Source: Moniliella sp. 'wahieum' (taxonomy: Eukaryota; Basidiomycota; Moniliellomycetes; Moniliellales; Moniliellaceae). Taken from it: a stretch of DNA of 64,000 nucleotides. The notes below the pieces were generated by a model. It saw only the letters and a list, made by a program, of their open reading frames with translations, ran no database searches and had not been told where the DNA came from. The stretch covers positions 558,001-622,000 of the forward strand of contig RSEE01000031.1 in NCBI GenBank assembly GCA_003971905.1, written 5' to 3'. A program made the position numbers and the translations under genes. This document shows positions 19,761 through 29,707 of the stretch, piece by piece. Numbering within the stretch: the first letter of the stretch is position 1; the number at the start of each line of letters is the position of its first letter.

Positions 19761-22700
19761 ATGTCCTCCCCATCCATGCCCATTCCGTCCGGACCCTTGG
19801 GGAGGTCCGCCCCCAGCCTCGCACCCCTTGAGGCCGGTGATTCGATTCTCAGCGTCACCCCACCTCGACGCGGCCTCCTTCCAGGACGGATGGCTGGGCG
19901 TGCCCGACACAAGTGCCTTTGTCCGCGGTGATGTGCTGGCCAAGTTGGACGAGCGCATTTATGCTGCATTTGACCTGCTCCAGGTCCGCATCCACCTGCA
20001 CGCACTCGAACGCACCCCCAGTTCCCATGCTGTTTGTACTCCGCCTCCCTCCCGCTCTGGACCCTCCCGATCCAGAAACGCAGCTTGCTTCCCCTACCAC
20101 ACCGCAAGGGCAACAGCAGCAGCAGCAGCAGCAGCATCCCCACACACGCCTCCCGAGCTCGATGCCCTTTGAGTTCCGTATGACGCCCGACCTACCCCAA
20201 TGTGTCCATCTGCCGTCCTCGGGTGTGCGCTACGTCCTTACGGCCGAGCTACTTGTCGCCCCAAAGCAACCATCTCAGCCGTTTTCCTGGCAGATGCGCA
20301 AGGTCGTTTCCTCCGTACCCGTGCATCTCACACGGTACATGCCTCCTGGACCGCTCTCACGCCTACTCTCACCGGCCCAGGTGCCGGCCCAGGCACAAGG
20401 CCGGCCACCCGCCTACTCTGATGAGCCCTCACTCCCCAATTGCCGCGGGTCTTCCACCTCATTCGCCACTGCGGCAGCAGCTTCCTCCAGCGACCGGCTT
20501 GGAGCAGATTCAGCATTGGACCCCTCCCTGGGTGCTGCCGGCACAATTCATGTGCCTCCTGGATACGGTCTGGCACCCCACGCCTGGTCCGCCCGCTATC
20601 CTACCGTCGTACATGCCCAATTGGCTCGCACCCTTTTTCGCCGCGGCGAGCCTATGCGTATCAACGTATTAATTCCTCCCCCGCCCCAGGGGTTGGCTAC
20701 GGAGAAGGGCATGTCTCTCCGCTCGGTCGAAGCCCGACTAGTGCGGGTCATCACGGCGACAGAGCCACCTAAGGAGGAAGATGCTACGGGCACTGCTTCT
20801 CATTCTGTCGCAGGACCCAGGCCGGTGCCTGCCCCCCCCGCTTCATTAGCAACCCATGCGTCTGGCTCAGGCTTGGCTTCTCCAGCTCATCCCGTCCTTT
20901 TGGCGAGAGAGAAACAGACAGTGTACGAGGCACAGCTCTCCTACTCGGGCAAGTTGGCCCGCTTTAATTCGTCCCGGGCCATCGTCTTGCGTCTGGCGCT
21001 CCATTCGCCCTACAACATTGCTTGCCCCCCCGCCCCGAGTGCAGAGATTGATCGTGCTCTGTACGATGTGCGCGTTTCATCTGGCGCTCCAAACAGGGGG
21101 AATACCGCCGTTCCTGTTCCGTCCCAGCCGGGTGGCACTTGGTCCGAGACAGAAGCCGAAGCCAATGCTGCTGCCTTGGTAGACGCAGATGTGGCACACG
21201 ATCATCAGAGGGAAGGCACAGCGTGTGCAAGCATTAGCCAAGAAACCTCTTTCACAAGGTGGAGTACGAAGTTCGGGTGCGCATTGTTCTCTCCTCCACA
21301 CGATCCTACTCTCGCTCCCCTCACCGTCCCACGAGGCCGAAGCGAGCTTCATGGACGAGACCAAGGGACATGGTTCTTCTCACGTTGGGCATTCGGCTGC
21401 GCCCAGCACGTCGGAGGCGAAATTGCCTGTTCAACCTGCTCCACCACGGTCTCCGCCCCGTGCTGCCGGTGCATCGGAAGATCGACCACGAGATGTTCAC
21501 ATCCGCTTCTCGCGCAAAGTATTTGTTCTCCCCGGCATACCTCCCGAGGCAGCAATCGGACTTAACTCCGATGGTGACCCGTTGTGGACCGAAGACTTTG
21601 TCGATGCAAGTGAGCTTCATGGCGATGCTGAAGGGGCGATGACACTCGACCAACGCGAGGGGAGTGCGGCAGACCCCGGTGTTGCCCACACCCTTCACAG
21701 CGTACGTGCTGAAAAGATGCGCGCGGCCGAAGCGCTGACTGGGGGCGGAGACGATGCTGAAGCGGCCGGTTCGGGCCATGGAGGCAGTGTGTTCGAAGGG
21801 TTTGACCAGTTGGAGGAATTTGACGGGTACGAAGATAGCATCATCTACGATGAAGGTGGTGCCAGCTCCAGTGCGCCTGGACTGGAACAACGGGCGGTTG
21901 CCACGGGAGGGGATACTCTGTCGGCACCGGCCTTGGAACCGACCCTGCCTTGCCACCCCCGGCGATCTCGACTCCCGATCCCCCAACTGCATGGGATGCT
22001 CCTCCTTCCGAGGAAGCCCCACCCCCTGTAGGGGCAGATGACGATCTTAATGAGTTTGAATTACGGATGGGCATGGAAATTGGTCGTCGGATCGCTGCGA
22101 TTGGGGCTGAGCGGCCGGTGCCGCAATGGACCACTGGAGACGAAGATGATGACTTGCGTCCGCCTCCAGGCGAACCACCTGAAGAGCAAGAGATTGATGC
22201 GGATGCCCATGCAGTTCTTGCTGGTGCTCGGGCAGAGAATCCCCCGCCTTCCATGCCTCTGCAGCCTCCTGCTTGGACAGCTGCGCCCGAAGACGCCCAC
22301 GTCACCATCGCCCCTCAAATGGAGACTGGCGAAGATGGTGCAAGCGAGCAGGACGATTCTTCATGGGATGCCCCTCCCGCCTCAGCTCCACCTCCTGATG
22401 AGAATCACCCAGATCCCGGGGCTTCGATTAGCAGCGGCTGCTCGCCAGATGAACTTGAACCCCACCCTGCTGGGTCAAGTTAGGACGCGATCGTCGGGTA
22501 CCCGCCTACATTCCGAGCCACCTCCCAGTTTCGGGGACGCGACCGCCCCGGATGCCCCTCTTCCTCCTCCACAGGACTTTGCCTACGCCTATTCTTCCAA
22601 TTCTTCAAGCCGCCGCCCTTCGGCTCATAGCGTCCACCCTGTACTTGTCCACGGCCTCCTCCGCAGCTTGCATTCATCGTCGGTCGGCATGGGAGGGCCG

Positions 22701-22937
22701 AGCCTTGAGACGGGGCATGCTCCACCCCCACCACCGTACCATGGGTCCCATGAGCACGATGATGAACATGGGCTGGAAGACCCCCACCATTCGACCCAAC
22801 CACCTTCGTATTCGGCTGCAAGAGGGCTTGTGTCGCTTCGCAGAGCGTCGCCGGCGTCCGATTCTAGGGGAGCCCCGCCCCTGCCTGCCTCGGACGATCA
22901 AGAGCTGCCCACTTATGCCGAGTACGATCGACACTGA
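19761..22937 (+). CDS. PPxY-containing alpha-arrestin (ART family), copy 1
   Basis: Alpha-arrestins bridge membrane transporters and the Rsp5 ubiquitin ligase. The start is taken as MSSPSMPIPSGPL (19761). Early region: DERIYAAFDLLQVRIHLHAL, then a poly-Gln run of 8 (20111-20134), then the arrestin-N signature MPFEFRMTPDLP...GVRYVLTAELLV (about 20160-20250). A PPAYSDE motif is near 20410. The second arrestin half follows (FRRGEPMRINVLIPPPP, SVEARLVRVITA, RDVHIRFSRKVFVLPGIPPE). A long acidic/Pro linker leads to a tail with PPPYHGS, QPPSYSAA and LPTYAEYDRH before the stop at 22935. About 1060 aa. The middle (19913 to about 21240) is open in this copy. Breaks occur near 20030, 21245 and 22420; the last coincides with a break in copy 2. 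Confidence 0.82.
20111..20134 (+). repeat. Poly-Gln (CAG) microsatellite, 8 codons (copy 1)
   Basis: One CAA followed by seven CAG, in frame in the arrestin gene. Copy 2 has ten codons. Confidence 0.95.
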
Positions 22938-23167
22938 CACTGACACTACCTTTCGGATTTCCCCTTTCATCTATCCTGCATCCTACCTAGCCTCATGTGT
23001 TCCTTTGCCGCCGGACGCTCGTTCCACTTTCTATATGCATACCATTCAAGGGTAATTCCCACCCACATTGTGCTCAGCCGGTAGCCTGCCAGTACCCAAT
23101 CCCGAGGTCGTTTCGCCACCGACCATAGCGAATGCAATGCGGCATAGAGCCCGGGGTCCAAAAGGAC

Positions 23168-24261
23168 TTAGGGAAGCGAAGGGAAAAGTTGTTGGAGCAG
23201 CAAGATGGTGTCCTCGGGGCAAGTGACTGAGTGACCTTGAGTCCGCTCGTCCTCGAAGATCTCATGGTCGTTACCACCCTAATTGGAGAAGAAAGACAGG
23301 TTAGAGGATGTTGTGCGTACATCGTGTGGAACGGGGGGGGTGGGGTGGTGGGTAGCGGGGGAGAAGGGACGTACAGCATAGGTTTTGTCACCAAAGAAGT
23401 GGATCTCGTCCCAATCCCAGCGTGGTGCACCGGCGGCGGCCGCCACAGCCGCAGCCTCGGCCTTGGCGTCCGCAACGAGCTCTGTGGTGGCCTCCTCGGA
23501 CTTCTCTAGCGCTTGGATTTGGGCATACTCTTCCTCCAGACGCTGGAGGGCGTAACGCTTGTCCCACCCGTCGGGGAACACATCAAAGCTGATCTGCCGC
23601 CAATGGCGAAGCGCAGCCCAAAGTCCTTAAACTGGGTTTGAAGCGCCTTGACAAACTGAGCACGGATCGTGTATCTGTCGTACGCCTCAAAGTCGTGACG
23701 CTCTTGCACAGACGCATTACGCCCAATGGGACTAATGTTGACATGCCCTTGCGGAACTCGACAAACGTGCCACGCATCACGGGCAGGTCCAGTTCAGAGA
23801 TGTACCGCAGCACAAACTTGACCAACTGCTTGTACCGATCCCCCCGAGCCAGGAGATGAAGCTAACCGGCGCGAACTGGGTGGTGGGGCGGGTCGGCGCG
23901 GCGGTGGTAGTAGAACGTACTGGCGTAGCCGCCGCTGGACCGACACTGTCCTCGTCCGGCCCAAGAGGCAGTACAGTGCGGGGGGTGGTGCCGCCCATGC
24001 CGTCAATCCATTCTCGGCAAACCCATAGTCAAACACTTCCTCCATCTTGGGGCCACCAGGCACCTCGAGCTGCTCCCGAATCTTGTTCATGTCGCTTCCG
24101 CCGACAAAGCCCACGTGGTGCCGGTGGTATTGCGGAGACGCTGAAGCTCGGTGAGCATGTCAGGCTTGATGCCCTGGCGCGCAAGCGTGAGCGTGCCATC
24201 CATCGAAGAGGACGATGCGGCGAGTGTGGCGACGGGCCTGCAGGTCAGAAGGGGCCGACAT
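23168..24261 (-). CDS. SEC53: Phosphomannomutase (SEC53/PMM), copy 1, frameshifted
   Basis: Cytosolic HAD-fold enzyme converting mannose-6-phosphate to mannose-1-phosphate for GDP-mannose. Start [11 protein letters not shown] at 24261. The nucleophile motif DVDGTLT near 24200, the [11 protein letters not shown] block, RFAIGG and FFGDKTYA are visible. The second exon (23168-23278) encodes [20 protein letters not shown] and ends [10 protein letters not shown]. The intron is 23279-23374 (GTACGT...TTAG, 96 nt). At least five single-base breaks (for example near 24125, 24205 and 23600-23690) are absent from copy 2, whose exon 1 is fully open. See copy 2 for the unusual insertions. Confidence 0.9.
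23279..23374 (-). other. SEC53 intron, copy 1 (96 nt)
   Basis: GTACGT donor, AATTAG acceptor. It is 19 nt longer than the copy-2 intron because of a G/GT-rich stretch. Confidence 0.85.
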
Positions 24262-25567
24262 AGGAAGAGACGGGAGGGGAGGGGAGGGGATGGAAAGATG
24301 AAGGAAGCAAGTGCGGACGGCTCCAGACAGCCACCTCATTAAAACGCAAAGATGGCTCCAATGCCAGTCGACTGGCCACGTGTACGCCCTCCACGTCGCC
24401 CTTCCATGTTGGTCACTCTAATCACTGTCCCGTGAACGCGTGAACATTGCAAAGTGCCACGTCAAGCAAGGCATCATGCATTGTTGATTGTTTCGGTGAT
24501 CGATCCGCGATCGTCCCCCCCAGTTTCCCCTTTCTGGGCCAAGGCAACCTCGGATACCTACTTGGAGGGGTTGGTTGGACGATGTTGAACAGCTTCAACA
24601 TTGAGGGGTGCCAAAGCACATTGGACGACCGAACCTGAAAAAAAAGAGGGACGCGAGGGGTGCGGGGCAGTATAGCCGCGCACGATAATAAATGGTCGAA
24701 AATTAAGTGTCTGTCTTAGCTTGAGGGAAGAGAGGGTTCTGATACTTAGAGCTGATGTGCTGATGCTTGAAGCTTGAAGCTCTTGAAGGAGAGGCATATG
24801 CCTAAAACGGAGAGATGCGCGACGTCGTGCCTCCAGACCTTTCTGATCCGTGGCTCAGTGGAGATAGGGCCAGGGAGCTGATTCCAGCTAGGTAATACTG
24901 CCCGAGTGTCTTCACGGAGACTGTTGGTAGAGAAATGGATATTGAACCTACTACAATTCCCATCTGACTATGAGTCCGCCTCTGAGTCAGGGCCAGTAGA
25001 TGAGAAAAAAAGAAAAATATCAGACTGGGGGTAAGTAAACGATAAGGACTCCCACGATAAGGATGGAACAGGGTAATCACAGGGAGACAAGGCTATAGCC
25101 GCCTTCCCCAACGTACATGGATGACCGAGGCAAGGAAAAGGGAAAGGCTGAAGGGATAAAATGGGAGAGGGGGTGGTGAAAGGGGGGGAGGGGCGAGGGG
25201 TGGAGGCATGGGGCCGACGGAAGAAGAGTCGTAGTAGGGGAGCAGGTCACGTGGAAATAAGGTATCAGACGATTGTGGCAGCCCCATGCCAAGTGAGGGC
25301 AACTTGTTCCCTGTCGCTAGAGGGGAGAGGGTGGGAAGGGTGGAGGGATAGTAACGAAAGGCTTGCCCATGAACCCTCCCGAGTCACGGACCAGAAATGA
25401 GAGGGAGGGAACCGAAGATGAGAAACAGGAGGGCGGATGGATATCAAGCATGAATAGCCGGAGGAGAGACATGGTGGGCACCTTGCTTACCGTGCTGGGC
25501 CCGACGAGAGGATGGTCCCTCCGACACGAACGCAAGCACGGGCATAGCGCGAAAATAAACGGAAGGG
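24262..25567. other. Intergenic region, copy 1 (SEC53 upstream / membrane-protein 3' side)
   Basis: 1.3 kb between two minus-strand genes. It holds the SEC53 promoter side, one heptad array (24765-24789), an A-rich run near 25005 and a G/A-rich run at 25160-25340. No protein-like frame is seen. Confidence 0.5.
24765..24789. repeat. Heptad array GCTTGAA x3 (copy 1)
   Basis: GCTTGAA GCTTGAA GCTCTTGAAG. The palindrome AAGCTT plus one G. Confidence 0.8.
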
Positions 25568-26784
25568 CTATGCCGTAGCCTGGCTGGCCTTTTGAGCTGC
25601 ACGACGGTGGGCAAAACTTGTGGGGGTACGGCCTGGATCGGAAGGCGGGCGCTAGGGAAAGCGGCGGTATTGGTGCTTGGCTCGAGCTTTTCCAATCAGC
25701 TCAACAGCGGCTGCTGCGCCAGAGGCATCGGTTGGACTTGACGAAGCAGGAATGTCGGTGGGCAGGTGGAGGGAGCGCGCTTGGAGTTGCTTGTACTGCC
25801 CGACCCCGAACCGGAAGAAGAAGAGGAAGACTTGTGGGAGGCAGGGTGCCAACCGCGAGTTCCAATGATCAGAGCGACCAACAAAACAAGCGTGAGGTAG
25901 ACCCCGATCCGCATCTACGGTTGGCCCGTTTCTGGAGGAGGAAACGAACTCCTTACTCTGTTGAGTTAAAGGATCAGCTTGGTTCTGGGGTGACGCGGGC
26001 AATGGAGAAACGTTTCCAAAACGATGCGCCGGAACCATCCACGTCCAATTCATTTCCCCACCGCCCCACCCAGGAAGGGGTCCTTGCTGCCCGGACCCGA
26101 TTTCTCCGTCGCCATGGTAGGTGTATCTCCAATTCCAGGCGCCAAGCGGACAGCAGGTGGGGGACCCAAGAGCCAGGCCATGCTCTTGCGCAGCGCCGAA
26201 GGCTTGCGCTGCAGCCCGCCTGCACCACCGCTGTGTGGGTGGCCCATCTGGCTCATCCGATTCCCGCCCGTGAGGGCCACAACGCTACGACGGAAAAGGG
26301 AGGGCTTCTTGGAATGCCGCTGCTGTTGGCGCGGAGCATCAGAGAAGCTGGTGGGGGCTTGGAACTGCTGGGCATACGCCGAGGGGGAGGTGGCCCCATG
26401 TGCGCCCATCGCAGCCGACGGCATCGCCGGCTCGTGTGAAGGTGCCTTGGGCACACGGGCTGCAGTGGCGGCGGCCCTTGCGGCCTGGAGCGCCGGATGG
26501 GTCGCTTGGCGAGCAGGTTCCGGCACAGCCGGCTCGTCGGAAAAGGGGTCGTGGTCCACGGGGGGCTTCTCGAGACTCAGATTGTGGTACAGTTCATCGC
26601 GGCGGACAGAGGGAGAGCGAGCGGCCATAGTTGGAGGGCAGGGTGGGGGAAGGGAAGAGAACGAGCGGTTGACCCCAGAGAACGGTGGAGAGGAATGGAG
26701 AGAGGGAGGTGACGGTGGTGGTGGAGCACTCTTTGATACGGGATGGAGCGAAGCGGACAGGGAGGAGCGGTGGTTGTGTGACAT
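25568..26784 (-). CDS. Single-pass membrane protein of unknown function, copy 1, frameshifted
   Basis: Copy 1 of the gene described in full at 53671-54894. The N-terminal two thirds (26050-26784) are open and match copy 2. The C-terminal third has several 1-2 nt indels around 25600-26060, including in the transmembrane segment near 25860-25900. The start is ATG 26782-26784 (MSHNHRSSLSASL) and the stop TAG at 25568. Confidence 0.7.
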
Positions 26785-27256
26785 GTCACCTGTCACCGTC
26801 ACCGGTGGTGAGCGGCCAGCAGATCATCGAGCAACAATCATTAAGCCGCGCTGAGGCGCTGGGGCTCTGCCGCTCAGCCAACCACGCCAGGCCATTGACG
26901 ATTGACCCTGCCGCATGCCCAGCGCAGCCCAGCGTCCAGCAGCCCTGTGCCCCGGCGGCCGCCAGCAGATGCGCGCGCACCGCTACACTGTTCCTGTGCT
27001 GGTGTGGAGCGCGGTGGCAACACAGGCGTCGGGCCTGTGACGGGCCGCCTCGCCAGTCATGCTGTTCCAGACTGTTCCAGTGTTGTCCCGTATCGATCGT
27101 ATTGCAGCAGTGTTGCATGCGTGGGTGATCTGCACCCCAAAACGCCGCCCGCCTTTGCGCGCGCCGCCCTGCCATGCCTTGCCGCTGTCATTTGCAGCCC
27201 CTTGCCACCGCCGCGGTCTAGCCTGGCCTAGCGCGCCAGGCTTGGCCTGGCTTGCC

Positions 27257-27273
27257 TCATTAATCATTAATCA
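27257..27273. repeat. Heptad array TCATTAA x2 (copy 1)
   Basis: The palindrome ATTAAT plus one C, two units and a partial third. Confidence 0.7.
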
Positions 27274-27569
27274 CTACTAGTCACTGGCATCCACATCGCT
27301 GCCAGTGTCAGTCACCTAGTCAAGCTAGTCGCCGCTCACCGCTCACCTGCCGTCGCCACCACCACCAACAGAAGATCGCCGTAACGATTGTGATCATTTC
27401 ATTGATTTCTGTGCATGTTGGGCAGATGGCCGCCTAGACCTGGGAGCAACTGGGAGGCGCGTGCGCAAGAATTTGTGACGATCGATGATCGCAGCGTGTC
27501 CTAGGACCAGACCACCCTGTACTCGGGGCTGGCAGGTCGCCTTGGCCTCGAGTTTCGCGCAGCCACGCG

Positions 27570-27596
27570 TCAGATCTCAGATCTCAGGATCTCAGG
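27570..27596. repeat. Heptad array TCAGATC x3 (copy 1)
   Basis: TCAGATC TCAGATC TCAGGATC TCAGG. The palindrome AGATCT plus one C. Confidence 0.85.
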
Positions 27597-27983
27597 GAGG
27601 AAGATACTCCGCAACGCGTAACAGTGCGTAACGCGCATACCGCAGATGGCAGAACAACGGGCACAAAGCGGAGAGCTTTGAATGTGTCACGGCAGCCTCT
27701 CCGCGACTGGCCGTCTGCATGGGCAAGGAGATTGGCGAGACCATCCGTGCCTCTACCAGAGGGGGCACGACGGTATCAGCGGTGCCTGACGCACTAGTGT
27801 GGCTCGCCAGTGTGGCTCGCCCAAACTCGGCTTCTTCGTTCCGGCTGATCCAGCCACACCTCCATTCAGCACACGGCCACTATTCGTTCTGCGCCCACTG
27901 ACTGTATTGAGTATTGAGTCTCAGTACTGACTAGGACTAGCGTCTGAAGAAGGCACTGAGCAACTGAGTACACTGGTACTGAG

Positions 27984-28041
27984 GCTTAAAGCTTAAAGCT
28001 TAAAAGCCAAGCTCTAAAGGCTAAGCGCTAAGCGCTAAAGC
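27984..28041. repeat. Two adjoining heptad arrays, GCTTAAA x3 and AGCGCTA x2-3 (copy 1)
   Basis: 27984-28008 is three GCTTAAA units (AAGCTT plus A). 28019-28041 is CTAAGCG units (AGCGCT plus A). Confidence 0.85.
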
Positions 28042-28089
28042 TGCTTCAGGAAGCTCGCGCTGATCCTGCTCGGTCATCGATCGTGCACC

Positions 28090-28107
28090 ATGCATCATGC
28101 ATCATGC
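28090..28107. repeat. Heptad array ATGCATC x2 (copy 1)
   Basis: The palindrome ATGCAT plus C. Same palindrome as the CATGATG array 14 kb away. Confidence 0.75.
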
Positions 28108-29233
28108 CAGCCTCCCATATGATACGTCCTTCCACTTCCGGCCAAGTCGCAGTAGCATTTCGTAGCACCGTCTCTGGGCTCGGCGCTCATGGCCAACCTC
28201 GGCCAACCCACTCTTCGTCTTTTGCTTCCACTCAGTCAGTACTCAGTGTACCAGTCTGAGAACTCTTCTGCGCAGAGCTTCATTGACTTGACTTTGATAT
28301 AACGCAACATTCCCTACTGTGCGTCTGTCGATCTTTGCAGTGTGAACGCGAATAATGGACCAGCCCCGTTTCCTTCCATATTATACTACACTTTTATCGG
28401 TCTTACCCCCCACGGTGTGGGCGCTACTCAAAGTCTGAAGAACTTCCACAATAGGTGTTCTGGTCTACTGAGGCGGATGTAACCCGCTCCGTACTCTTAA
28501 ACGTTGTAGGGGTTGCAATCCGCGTCGTCTCTTCCCCCCTTTTATCAATGATTTTGAAAGCAAGATTCAAGCAAGGTTCCTTTATGGTTTTAGCGACGTT
28601 GTGGCCAATGGTGGAGGTGAAGGCCAAAAAGAAGCAAGTCGCGTCGGTCAACGGTGACTGGCATGCCCCCGACCCGAATCATCTTACCCCACCCTTCTTT
28701 CTTATTTTGGCGACCTGGTTGATGACGGGATGCGGTCTTTTTGAATGATGGCTTCGAGGCCAGGGGTTGGGTTTCCGAAACAGGGTTGAACCTCTCAACG
28801 AGGTTGCCGCGCACGTCTCCCCGATCATGTACGACCAGCATGGAATTGATGACAAGGACGATGCTATTCAAAGGTTGACTTTTTTGAAGTGAAAGGCTGC
28901 ATATACAGCGTAGGTTCACATTAATGGCCTACTTTTTGACGACACACTATCATATCTCACCGCTGCTGGTCGCGATGCGTGTAGTCAACAATCAGGGAAT
29001 CCAAGAGGCGGGCATTGACACCCTTCTCTGGGGGAAATCGGGGCAGCGATGAAGAAAGTGCTGGAATCCGGCCAGTATGAGGTTGACGGCCCGTTATATC
29101 AAGTCAAGTGCACCAGCAATTTCCAAAAGGGTACAAAACATTGGCCCCTTCGAAGAGATATGAGGTGGTACGTTGGTTCCCACATTGTTGCTCAGCCTAC
29201 CAATGATTAATGATGATGTCAAGGTGGTTTTAA

Positions 29234-29293
29234 CGCGACCGGCTGGCCGAGCCCGGGCCGAGCGCGTTTGCTAGCTACGATCCGGTTTGGTAA
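29234..29293 (+). pseudogene. Duplicated 3' stub of the Tyr/Pro-rich gene
   Basis: The last 19 codons and stop of the gene ending at 1211 (DRLAEPGPSAFASYDPVW) recur here without the rest. The duplication breakpoint cut inside the coding region, so the stub has no start. Confidence 0.9.
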
Positions 29294-29701
29294 CCGCTAC
29301 CCGCTAATCGGTACCCGCGGTACCCTGTCCCTCCCGTCCCGCACGTCGTGTCTGGGTCCGGTTTCTTTTTTTTTTGGGTCCCCTTTTGCTCTCGCCACTG
29401 ATTTGTCTGGGCGCCGGGTTGGTGGGGAGCTTAGTTGTACTATAGGATGCACGTCCCTGTTATCTGGCAAAACGAGCTAAACAAGCTTGATTAGCAAGCA
29501 GGGAGGGTACGCTGGGCTTGGACAGGCGCAAGGCAACAGTAGTAGATTGGAAGTTTGAAGGGTAGGGGGGGGGGAGAGATACGAAATACGAGATACGAGA
29601 GAGGATCGACAAGAAGCTCAACCAAGTTCACACCTTGGAATTGCAGGTTCAACGAAGGCTTCGGCTTTAGGCTTTAGGCTTCAGGCTTCAGGCTTTAGGC
29701 T
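29294..29701. other. Convergent intergenic region, copy 2
   Basis: Counterpart of 1212-1609 with small indels. It holds the six-unit heptad array at its right end. Confidence 0.6.
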
Positions 29702-29707
29702 TTAGGC
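29663..29707. repeat. Heptad array GGCTTYA, 6 units (copy 2)
   Basis: GGCTTTA, GGCTTTA, GGCTTCA, GGCTTCA, GGCTTTA, GGCTTTA. It runs into the YPK9 stop codon (TTA at 29702-29704). Two more units than copy 1. Confidence 0.9.

Larger units (their letters stand above)
1151..29231. repeat. 28.1-kb tandem duplication, copy 1
   Basis: Bases 1151-29231 match 29233-57340 in the same order and orientation, gene for gene and spacer for spacer. Left edge: ACGCGACCGGCTGGCC at 1151 recurs at 29233. Right edge: AAGGTGGTTTT at 29221-29231 recurs at 57330-57340, after which the sequences part. Differences are mostly 1-2 nt indels plus a few substitutions. They are dense over YPK9, the arrestin, SEC53 and the membrane-protein gene, and sparse over 13-18 kb and 26.1-29.2 kb. 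Confidence 0.97.
26785..29232. other. Gene-poor block, copy 1
   Basis: 2.4 kb with five or more heptad arrays and no convincing gene. The last 0.8 kb (28400-29230) gives short broken protein-like readings on the plus strand (for example MKKVLESGQYEVDGPLYQVK near 29050) and may be decayed coding DNA continuous with 57419-57958 after copy 2. The sequence is almost identical to 54895-57340. Confidence 0.45.

Noticed and set aside
26785-27280. Several overlapping frames of 70-150 codons on both strands
   Set aside because: Open on both strands at once, Cys/Ala/Arg-rich without motifs; GC-driven.
13951-28107. CRISPR array or telomeric repeat interpretation of the heptad arrays
   Set aside because: Eukaryotic sequence, no spacer structure, and units differ between arrays. 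GGCTTYA resembles telomere-like TTAGGC only in passing and is internal and short.
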